The notes under the pieces are model-generated. The model worked only from the letters and a program-made list of their open reading frames with translations. It made no database searches and was not told the DNA's origin. Source: Asterochloris sp. CNOR1 (lineage: Eukaryota > Chlorophyta > Trebouxiophyceae > Trebouxiales > Trebouxiaceae). Taken from it: 64,000 bases of DNA. The translations under genes were made by a program, and so were the position numbers. This document shows positions 46,801-64,000 of the stretch, in pieces (position 1 is the first letter of the stretch; every line of letters starts with the position of its first letter). The DNA is taken from positions 1,178,001 to 1,242,000 of the forward strand of contig OZ017751.1 in NCBI GenBank assembly GCA_963969365.1, given 5' to 3'.

Positions 46801-47470
46801 AGAGCACGCCATACCCTACAAAGCCCTGCACGACAACCCCAATTGCATTCTTACCGTGACGCCTGGTGGTGGCCATCTTGGCTGGGTGTCAGGGCACGGT
46901 GCACCCCTTGGTGAGCTGTCGAACATACTGCACCTTTTTGTGCATGTGATTGTGGTGTCAGCGTAGGGTGCCCTTGTAGGTGAGATGCTGAGTGAGCTGT
47001 GCAGAGTTCTGCACCCACTGACTTGTGTCCTGACATGATGCACTCTTTATTGAGCTACTGAGCAGCTTCTTCCATACTGTGCACCTTGATCTGTGTCGTC
47101 GACCGATGCCTCCCTGGCTGGGGTGATGGCGACCCTGTTCAACTAAATGCACCTTGCACTGGGCTTTGAGACGCAAGGCATCCTTGAGCTCTTGAAGGAG
47201 CTAGGGAGCAGCGGCATACATGGGCACATAGCACCCTTCGCTCAGCTGCACCATGCAGTCAGCATGCTAAGGGCATGGGCGTCTGTAGGTGCCCCCTGGG
47301 CCACCCAGGCAGTTGTGGAGTGGCTGACCAGCGTGCAGCTTGAGCTTCTCAGAAGTGGGCGATCAAGCCGCTTGGTGGAGCAGTTGTCACAGAAAGCTGT
47401 GGAAGATGTCAGCTCTGGCGGCCAGCAGTCCAATGGCAACGGCAGTCCACGCCTGGTTGAGCAGGCCTGA
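43808..47470 (+). CDS. EMB8/YheT-type alpha/beta hydrolase
   Basis: Ten exons: 43808-44013, 44109-44244, 44526-44599, 44884-45006, 45359-45515, 45821-45877, 46028-46163, 46364-46449, 46778-46910, 47289-47470; 429 residues. An N-terminal membrane segment (LMWASAAAGTGVVLSAFVI) precedes the family motif GHVETIFAA. Then LLPGLTGGSHDTYVR (oxyanion region), VVFNSRGTSDGPV, the nucleophile elbow AAGWSLGAN (Ser), NPFDLAISDANFSQGFNRIYDKSL, ADDPIAPEHAIP (Asp) and PGGGHLGWVSG (His). The triad is complete. The family (embryogenesis-associated EMB8, bacterial YheT, animal ABHD1/3) hydrolyses esters or phospholipids; the substrate is unknown. Intron 2 begins with GC (GGCAAG|GCAAGT, 44245). Intron 9 carries a copy of the exon-9 donor at 46980. 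Intron 5 contains sequence also found at 57515-57655. Confidence 0.9.
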
Positions 47471-47707
47471 CTCGTTTGCAGCGTGCTCTTCTCATTGTTT
47501 GGGCAACCCCTCCTCACACTCCCTTTCTCTGTATGATTGAGCCCAACACTTCAGCAAAGCCCCCAACCCCCTTTGTCATATCTGAAACACCGCTTGAGCT
47601 TTACAGGCCCCCAAGGAACATCTAGAAACAAAGATGCATGAGGATTCTGAAACATAGCACGGCAAAGCACGTAGCTTCGCCTTGCTCGCATTTACCAGCC
47701 TTCCATC
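47471..47707. promoter_or_regulatory. Intergenic region upstream of RAD51
   Basis: 237 bp between the hydrolase stop and the RAD51 start, same strand. Relatively A+C-rich (AGCCCCCAACCCCC). No recognisable motif beyond this. Confidence 0.4.
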
Positions 47708-50700
47708 ATGTCAGCAGTCATGCAGCAGGCTGCTGACAATGTAGAGCAGGCTGAGGAAGAGGGCATGCCCGACACCACCAGCCCTATAGAAAGGCTGCAG
47801 GTTGGCTGTGCCCTACGTGCATGCCTGCAGAGGGCTGATCTGCATTGTCCGTGCACAGGCACAGAGGGGTTTTGCATGTCAGCTAAACAGCTCTTTCAGC
47901 TGTCGTTGTGGCGTGCCAGCGGCAGCACAGCCTTACACAGCAAGCCCTGGGGTGCACACCAGTGCGGCATTGCCATCAGAGCGGTCCTCTGTGCAGCAGC
48001 TCTTCATAGCATCGCGTCAGCCTCATGCAGCAGCTTCAGGGCACATGCCATATGCTGGCCGTGCAGCAGACCAGAGGCACAAGCTGAGGCCGCTCTGCTG
48101 CAGGAGTTTGGTATATCCATGGCAGACATTAAAAAGCTGAAGGATGGTGGCGTGCACACCATTGAGCGTGCCTGCTTCTGCCCCAAAAAGGAGCTCACAG
48201 CCATCAAGGGCCTCAGCGAGGCTAAGGTGGACAAGATCATTGCTGAAGGTGAGATAGTCCTGCCCTGCACGCCTCATTGTTTGACTTGTGCTCACCCAAA
48301 CCAACTGTGGTTGCATCCTCCTGGATGAGAGTGTCCTCCTCATGCCCTGCAGCTCAGAAGATTGTGCCATCTGGGTTCACCACCGCAGGCGTGCTGCTGC
48401 AGCAGAGGGGGGACCAGCTGACCATCACCACAGGCTCTAAGCAGCTGGACGCCATACTTGAAGGTCAGGCCTGTCTTGGCTGAATGACTGCAACAGCCAG
48501 CTGCACCAGAAAAGCCATAAGCGTCTCCAGAAGCAGGCCCTGCTCCAGAGGCACGCTGTACACCAAATTGATCAATTGCAAGCCTGTTTGCGGGAGATAG
48601 AAGAATCAAATGTCTGTGTTGTAGCACTGGAGGGGGTTTGGGTTGAACCTGCAGCGCTGCAGGGATCCAAGGTCTGAGATGCAGATTCCCGGTCCTTAGC
48701 TGCTGCAGTAGGTGCACACTGCAGCAGGATGTTAGGCTCCAAGCAGCAAGATGTCCTTGAAGTGGAGTCAAAACTGCTGCTTTCAAGCTGGCTGGGCATG
48801 TGACGTGCCTCTCGCTGGGGATGCAGAGAGCTGTCGCATGTCTGCATGCCCTGAGAGAGAGGGTCTCTGTGCAGCCAGCTGCGCCTGTCATGATCACTCC
48901 GCAAGGCTCCTAATGGCTGTGAGAGGCCAGCATGGCACTGCTGCAGGTGGTTTGGAGACTGGTTCAATCACAGAGATCTATGGAGAGTACCGCAGCGGCA
49001 AGACACAGCTCTGCCACACCCTTTGCGTGACCTGTCAGGTGAGCCACACCTTTTCTTATCAGACTGAGCTTGCCACATGCCTGCTTGAAACCGCCCATGC
49101 CTTCTGGTCTGCCACACTCAATGCATCACCTGCCAGGCAAGCCACTTGTGTGGCGCTGTGAGGGTCAATGCATCAGGCAGCTGCAGCAAACCAACTGCCA
49201 ATGTGGTGCATACCTGATGGTTTGCAAGCCCATCTGGGTTCCTGCCAGCTCACAAGGGTTCTGACTGATGATTTGCAGCTATTTTTGAGCGCCCTTCTTG
49301 GGCTGCGCTGCATCAGAAGGCTGCTGCACGGCAGTCTGCAGCTGGCTGTATGTCCCCACTGTGGGCCCTGGAACGCTCATCTGACTGACGATTGGCCACC
49401 AACTGCAGCTGCCTTTGATGCAAATCTCAAGCTCAGGTGTGCTTCGCAGGCTGCAGAACTCAACGGTGCTGACTTGAGCTGTGCATTGCTGTGCAGATGC
49501 CTGTAGATGCTGGCGGTGGAGAGGGCAAAGCTATGTATATTGACACAGAGGGCACCTTCCGCCCACAGAGGCTCCTGCAGATCGCTGAAAAGTGAGGTCA
49601 GACTGCCCCTCAGGAAACCGTTGCAACAGCGGTGGGGTCAGCAGGAAGGGCACTGCAGAGAGCGTCTTGCTGCACGCAACTTTACGTGCGCTTCACGCTG
49701 GCAATGACTGCCTTTTCTGCTGCTGCAGCGCTTCCCCAAACAGCAAGCTTAGGCCTTGCATGCTTCCACATTCTTTGCTTTGCTCCTGTGCCTGCAGCGT
49801 CTGCAGCTTGCACTGTGCTCGGAGCTGAAACAAACGCAACAGGCAGCCTGCGCGCGCCAGGCAGCAGCTGCAACCTTGCAGACACCAGCTGAACAATGCT
49901 CATCTGTTGCAATATATGTGAAGCTCGCATAGCTGCCCCTCGCATGAACAGATAACAGCTCTGTGGGCTTCGAGGTGTGCTGCAAGAAGCGCGCACAGCC
50001 GCCCCACGCCATTGCAAACCCTGCTGATGCTGCATTGGAAAGGTCACTACCTGTGCAGATGCCACTTGGAAAGGGAGGAAGCACTGCACAACTGTCTGCT
50101 ATTCCATACACTGTGGACCTGTGCAGGTGCCAGCTGACTGGCAGGATGCGCAGCAAGGAGCTCGCCCACTGCATCTCTGGCTATGACCACCTGCATGGGC
50201 TGGAGGCACAGCCTGGGGGAAGCACGGCAGGGACATTGGCCACTGCAGTGGCATGTCGTGTATGACAGACACTCAGCTGTGCCCAGCTGTGAGATGTGGG
50301 CCTGTGCAGGTACCAGCTGAATGGACAGGATGTGCTGGACAACATCGCCTACGCCCGCGCCCACAACACAGAGCACCAGACGCAGCTGCTGGTGCATGCA
50401 GCCGGCATGATGCAGGAGTCGCGATTTGCCATCATCATTGTTGACAGCGCAACAGCCCTGTTCAGGTCAGTGGGAAGGCTCCGCATGAGGCACCTTGCTT
50501 GGACGCCTCAGTACACACTGAGGCTGCTGTTTATAAGACATGCCACTGCATCTGTGGGCTGACAGACCTGCGGTGCGGCCTCAGACTGACGCAGCCTACA
50601 GAGAAGGGCCACCATCCAGAACACCATGACCACAAATCAAGTTGTACGTGTGTTTTTGTTGTGGCTGCCGCCAGCTGGAGATGAGTAGCGCTCTGGCCAG

Positions 50701-51480
50701 GCCGGCAGCGACTTCTGGCCGTTCTTTGCTAGCGTGACCTCTCCTCCATACGTCTGGTACAGGACTGAGTTCAATGGCCGGGGGGAGCTGTCAGCACGGC
50801 AGATCGCCCTGGGCCGCTTCCTGAGGGGCCTGCAGCGGCTGGCAGACGAGTACGGCGTCGCAGTGGTGGTGTCTAACCAGGTGCAGAGCTAAGCAGCCAG
50901 GTGCAGGTGACACATGCTGCATGGCTAGCCCCAGCGCATGTTGACAATTTCACCCGCCTTGTCTGGGCCTGGCTGAGTGACAACGTCTTGGGCATGCACA
51001 CAAGAGGCAAGCAGTGCTCCAAACAGGTGCGGGCAAGAGCTGGCATACCTCCACCTGAGCCATCTGTGTATATTGAAGCATGGCTGAGGCTGATGCATTT
51101 CCTTCAGCGTAGGCTTTGCTGACTGGCAGCCATGTTGGGCAAGCCCTAAAAAGGCAATCCCATGCATGGGCGGCCAACAGTCCACTGTGCTGCTTTTGGC
51201 TTGAGCTATATTTGCTGTGCAGATGGCTGTGTGGCTGACAGAAGCCCCTTTGCTTATGCAGGTGGTGGCTGCAAACTTGGACGGGGGAAGCATGTTTGCA
51301 GGACCCAGCGTGAAGCCCATTGGAGGCAACATCATGGCGCATGCCTCGACCACCAGGTTGTGGCTGAAGAAGGGTCGGGGAGAGACACGGACATGCAAAA
51401 TAATGTGCTCCCCCTGCCTGCCAGAGCGCGATGCCACCTTTGCGATTGGGACGGAGGGCATCTGCGATGCCAAAGACTGA
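47708..51480 (+). CDS. RAD51: RAD51 recombinase
   Basis: Eight exons: 47708-47800, 48104-48248, 48353-48463, 48947-49038, 49497-49591, 50310-50465, 50763-50880, 51262-51480; 342 residues against about 339 in animals and plants. The N-terminal HhH domain shows [17 protein letters not shown] and [18 protein letters not shown]. Then [11 protein letters not shown] (polymerisation-motif region), [31 protein letters not shown] (Walker A), [27 protein letters not shown] (Walker B), [18 protein letters not shown] and [16 protein letters not shown], ending GICDAKD. RAD51 forms nuclear filaments on ssDNA for strand exchange in recombination repair; the ending and N-terminus favour RAD51 over DMC1. Introns 4 and 5 hold copies of flanking exon edges. 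It converges on the MetAP2 gene with 143 bp between stops. Confidence 0.96.
49875..50345 (+). repeat. Repeated copies of a 3' splice site plus exon start (RAD51 exon 6)
   Basis: The real acceptor/exon is CTGTGCAG|GTACCAGCTGAATGG at 50310. Intronic copies: TTGCAG|ACACCAGCTGAACAA at 49882, CTGTGCAG|ATGCCACTTGGA at 50059, and CTGTGCAG|GTGCCAGCTGACTGG at 50127; the last aligns for about 35 bp including CAGGATG. Confidence 0.75.
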
Positions 51481-51623
51481 GCCTGTCACATCATCATTTT
51501 GCTGCTGCCACGTGCACCATTTCATGCAATTTATTCATGCAGTCTATTCATCTGGAAAGCATACCAAGCAGTGCAAAGTTCAGAAGATGCCCTGCAGCAT
51601 GCTCCCTGATACGAGAGACTATT

Positions 51624-56215
<4,592 letters not shown>

Positions 56216-57514
56216 GGCGTAGATATGTGGCTGGCCAAGAAGCAGAAGAATTCAGGCTTCCAAGGAAGTTATGGGTGCTCACTGCTGGAGCCTGCATTTC
56301 AAGCACATGGAGAGAGGTACCATGCATGACACCTGAGCACAGGCACAGGCAGAAGAGGACTCAGGAGGGCACCATCAGGGGAGAGCCAGGCAGCATCCTT
56401 GGACAGGCTGGAACAAGGGACGACACAGCCAGTGAGCTGCCTAAAAGGGTCATGCAAGCGCCTTGCACATCTGGCACAAATGCAGCATTGCCGCATCGCA
56501 GGCCATGTGATGCCCTGGAAAATCTCAGCTTGCTGGCCTGTTGGTAGGCTTGACCAATTCTTGTGTTGGCAGCTGGGCTTGGGGCGGCCATTTGCAGACT
56601 CACCACATGAGCACGGCTTGCTTTGCTAACCTCAGCACATTCAGGTGCCACTGAGCTGGCAAGCCAGGTTGCTGCACTGCCCGTGCACTGGCTGGTCTGC
56701 AGCAACATGGAACCCCTAAACAAACTGGTCAGGAAGACCTGCCCGACGACCTTCATGATGTGAAAGGGCTGCTGATGACCACCCCTGGGAAAGCTGGCAA
56801 GGGCCTTCCAACTGCAACATTATTATACAGCAGGTACAGGTGCTCTCCAGCTTTGTCTGTGTCACTGCTTGCAGCATGCTTGCTGTGGTGATGGTACAAT
56901 TGGGTTGCCTTTCCAAAGGGACACAGCCCTCTCAAGGACACAAGTACGAAGTGTCTTGCTGTGCTGCCACACGTCATGCAGGAAGAGGCTAGCTCCTGTC
57001 CTTGAGTTGTCTGGTGGCAGGTTCCATATCAGAGAGAGACTTCTCATTGCTGTGGTGGTGCGGTGTGCATCTGTTCAAGCTGTGAAGATCAGCTTAGATG
57101 CAGTGAAGCACTTCCCAATGCATCAGAAGAGGCCTGTATACCATGTGAGCCCTGATTCCCATGACCAGCACATATGTGTAGACCATCTAGGCCTATGTTA
57201 CTTGCCATCTAGCTTAGGGCCCCCTCCAGTTCCTGAAACCCTCCGCGTGCTACTGCATCTGCAGTGATTTGAAACGCAATGGCATATATATGGCCAGACA
57301 AATGAAGCAATTGCAGAAGTTCCAGACTGCTGCAGATGCTCCCCCAGCTTGAATTGTCACGTGGCACAGTGACAGTGCTTCGGCAGAGAACAACTATGTT
57401 TGGTAGCTGTAACTTGACATGGTGACACCAGCATAAAGTGTTCCCACAGGGCTGTGTGAATGCCTTGGCTGCTTTGAGGTTCACCCAAGATCAACTGCTG
57501 CCCCTCACCTGATG
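56216..57514. other. Intergenic flank of MetAP2 A, no intact gene
   Basis: 1.3 kb homologous to 62197-63360. Open frames are short and disagree between the two copies. The part matching the SET-like exon of unit 2 is decayed here (AMRSLSLIWNLPP instead of AMRDLPMEPG). Confidence 0.6.
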
Positions 57515-57656
57515 AGCGTGCCCAGCTTTGCATGGCCTCCATGGGTTGGGTTGTAGCAGGAGCTAAGACTCCTTTCAAGTTGCAATGAGGTGCAGGTCGG
57601 TGAGCCCCTGGGCTCAGGACCCTGACCTGTTCTACTGCACTATGTGCAGGCTTTCC
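57515..57656. repeat. Stretch shared with the hydrolase gene intron (45680-45822)
   Basis: GCCCAGCTTTGCATGG, GAGGTGCAGG/AAGGTGCAGGG and CACTGCACTATGTGCAGGCT-like blocks occur in the same order at 45680-45822 (intron 5 of the hydrolase and its acceptor) and here, exactly at the junction between the two duplication units. Confidence 0.7.
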
Positions 57657-57664
57657 AAACCAAG

Positions 57665-57697
57665 ATGACGGAAGACGTCTGCAATGCCAAGGACAGA
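57665..57697 (+). pseudogene. RAD51 3'-end fragment
   Basis: ACGGAAGACGTCTGCAATGC followed by CAAGGACAGA corresponds to the last RAD51 codons (TEGICDAKD) with the stop TGA changed to AGA; the following 3' flank also matches 51480-51600. A dead stub carried by the duplication. Confidence 0.85.
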
Positions 57698-57819
57698 GCC
57701 TATCACATCATTTCCATTGCTGCCACCTGCACTTCTTCATGCAAATGCGTCATCTGAAAAGCACACTGTGGCAACCATGCTCTGCCCTGCCGCATGCTCC
57801 TAGTTACAGCCAATGTTGT

Positions 57820-62196
<4,377 letters not shown>

Positions 62197-63355
62197 GGCT
62201 CCATGTGTTTTGCTATCAGGCCAAGCAGAGCAAAACAACCAAGAAGCAAAACCAGATCTTTCAAGGGTCATCAGCATGCCGCCAGCCAGACGGCCAGAGA
62301 AATGGGTGCTCACTGCCAAAGCCTGCGTACTTTCAAGCACATCTGTCATGCATCGTTCTTACCATGAAATCTTACATGACAGGGCCAAATGGCAGGCTAA
62401 GTCATGTCCTGGAAATCCCAGCTTGCTGTCTGATGGTGAGCTGAGCCAGCTATTGTGTTGGGCAGCTGGTCTGGAGGGGCATTGCAGACTCACATGCAAG
62501 GAGCGGCCTGCAGTGCCAACCTCAGCACAACTCAGGCGCCTGTGCCATTGAGCTGGTAAGCCAAGTTGCGGCATGTCCCATACACTTGCTGTCCTGCAGC
62601 AACAATGGAAGACATCAACACAGTTTGGGCACATCCATGGCCACTGTGCACATCATTAGCCACTGTGCAAGCTGGCCAGGGACCGTCATGATGTGATGGG
62701 CGTGCTGGAGGCCACTGTGAGGAGGATGGCCGAGGACCTTCTAAAGATGTAAAGGGTCTATAAAGCAAGTAAAGACGCTGTGCAACTTTGTCTGAGCAGC
62801 ATGTCACTGCTTGCAGCATGTTATCTATGCTGGTGACACATGTGGAGTGCCTGTGTGAAGGGGCAGAGGGATACCTGGTGGCACATCAGCGCCCAGGCAG
62901 TGCCTAACGCCATTGACTGTGTCATATGCAAATTCAGTGCCAGGTTCCATAGGTAGATCTCTCATTGCTGCAATGGTGTATTGCGTCCTGCCAACCTGCA
63001 CCCCCATGCTGCTGTGCTTGAGCAGCTCAGATGCAGTGAAGCAATTAACAACACACCAGAGATGCCTGCCTGCCATGTAAGCGCAAAATCACATTGCCAG
63101 CAGATGATCGCTTGCAGACTATCTAGACCTCACAGACCTGCTTGCCAATGCTGCATGCCCCAAGATGTGAGGCCATCTGCACGCAACTGCAGCTCCAGTG
63201 ACTTGGATTGCAGCGACACACATATGGCATCTTGCCAGTCTGATCAAGCACATGCAAACCAGCTTGACCTGTCATGTGGCAAGGTAACAGTGCTTCAGCA
63301 GAGAGTGTTGTTTGGTCACTGTATGTTTGAAGTGGTGACATGAGTTTACAATGTA
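62197..63355. other. Intergenic flank of MetAP2 B
   Basis: 1.2 kb upstream of copy B, homologous to 56216-57440. Apart from the SET-like exon at 62875-62995 nothing recognisable was found. Confidence 0.55.
62875..62995 (-). pseudogene. Isolated exon resembling the end of a SET domain
   Basis: Flanked by GTGCAG| and |GTATCC splice signals, it encodes VGRTQYTIAAMRDLPMEPG then TEFAYDTVNGVRHCLGADVP. The pattern A-x-RDL-x-x-GTEFAYD followed by Cys resembles the C-terminal SET motif (GEELTYDY) and the start of a post-SET. No other SET exon is found nearby, and the unit-1 counterpart is decayed, so a gene fragment is likeliest. Confidence 0.4.
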
Positions 63356-64000
63356 TCACTGCAGTGGTCGTTGTAGTCCATCAGGGGCCTGTTGAACACA
63401 GGCAATGGTGCATCCCTGAATGTCATCTGCATCCAAGCCCCACCCCGCCAGGAACTGCTGCAGCTCTCCTGGAGCCTGGTAAGGGGAATGGGCCCGGTGC
63501 GCAGCAACACTGTCCCCCCTGCAGGGCATAAGAGCTGGCCTGCTGGCAGATGGTGCTATGGTCAGGACACCCACAAACGCCTATGTCTGGTGCCTGCTGC
63601 AGAATGCTGCAGCTGCGCAGTGCACGGTAGAATCGAGGCAGGCCATGATGCAGCTGCAGGCAGCATGCAATGCACGGGAGCAATGCTGGGGCAAGCCGCC
63701 AGACAGTCAAATTGCAGCTGTTAAAAGCTACAGCAGCAGAGCCTTCCAGTTGTCTGTGAGGAATGGCTTCCAAGTGCAGAGCATGCTCCTCTACATCACT
63801 GCAAGCGCAGAGCTGCAGAGCAAAGCAGCCTCGTGGGATTTGACCTGGGCGTGCAGCACGTGCCAATGCTGCAGCTTGGAGTAGCTGCAGGCATGGTGCA
63901 ACGCTCACCTGGGAACTACTTGCGCGTGCAGCACAAGTGTGACCATCAGCTCAGTGGTGGCGCTGCGGTGGCCCTTGCCTTTCTTGGACCCAGGCGCCTT
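63356..64000 (-). CDS. 3' end of an unidentified gene (5' part beyond window)
   Basis: Exon 63909 to beyond 64000 encodes KAPGSKKGKGHRSATTE followed by LMVTLVLHAQVVP and ends at a good CCCAG|GTGAGC donor. The probable last exon 63356-63518 joins in phase and encodes GDSVAAHRAHSPYQAPGEL then QQFLAGWGLDADDIQG, ending in a stop at 63356. The N-terminal part is basic. No family recognised. A copy of the exon end lies in the intron near 63851. Confidence 0.45.

Overview
The window is nuclear DNA of a green alga (Chlorophyta, most likely a trebouxiophyte; inferred). The evidence is: many short exons, about 130 introns with near-uniform TGCAG acceptors, CTG/CAG-rich low-complexity introns, a plant-style AP2 transcription factor, plastid- and mitochondrion-targeted proteins, and typical eukaryotic housekeeping genes (RAD51, MetAP2, DPH7, C1D, GTPBP1). 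I see no tRNA, rRNA, CRISPR array or recognisable transposon. Exon models were built by hand from splice sites, reading phase and protein-family match; most close perfectly in frame.

Layout: 1-2963 (-) multi-pass membrane protein of unknown function, cut by the window edge; 3342-11629 (+) triple-AP2 transcription factor; 11963-14013 (-) tail-anchored animal-type heme oxygenase, divergent from 14304-16434 (+) acyl-protein thioesterase; 16687-18224 (+) C1D/Lrp1 exosome cofactor; 18680-23723 (-) secreted beta-helix protein; 23917-25790 (-) FtsJ-like RNA methyltransferase, divergent from 26111-28107 (+) DPH7; 28925-35064 (+) GTPBP1-type GTPase; 35171-36026 (-) ATP10 assembly factor, divergent from 36113-38274 (+) probable plastid membrane protein; 38517-43509 (-) plastid HflX GTPase, divergent from 43808-47470 (+) EMB8/YheT alpha/beta hydrolase; 47708-51480 (+) RAD51; two tandem methionine aminopeptidase 2 genes (-) at 51624-56215 and 57820-62196 inside a ~6 kb segmental duplication; 63356-64000 (-) end of a further gene.

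The genes do not form one pathway. Several act in translation, protein maturation or RNA processing (MetAP2 x2, DPH7, GTPBP1, HflX, C1D, FtsJ-like), the rest in organelle assembly, heme breakdown, lipid/ester hydrolysis, DNA repair and transcription. Four gene pairs are head-to-head with 86-320 bp between start codons.

The most unusual signal is architectural. In at least ten genes the introns contain diverged extra copies of the neighbouring exon edge plus its splice site, usually 70-115 bp away ('splice-junction echoes'). Alongside this, at least nine introns use GC-AG boundaries with a strong AG|GCAAG consensus, far above the usual ~1%. The heme oxygenase has lost the distal-helix aspartate thought essential for normal catalysis.
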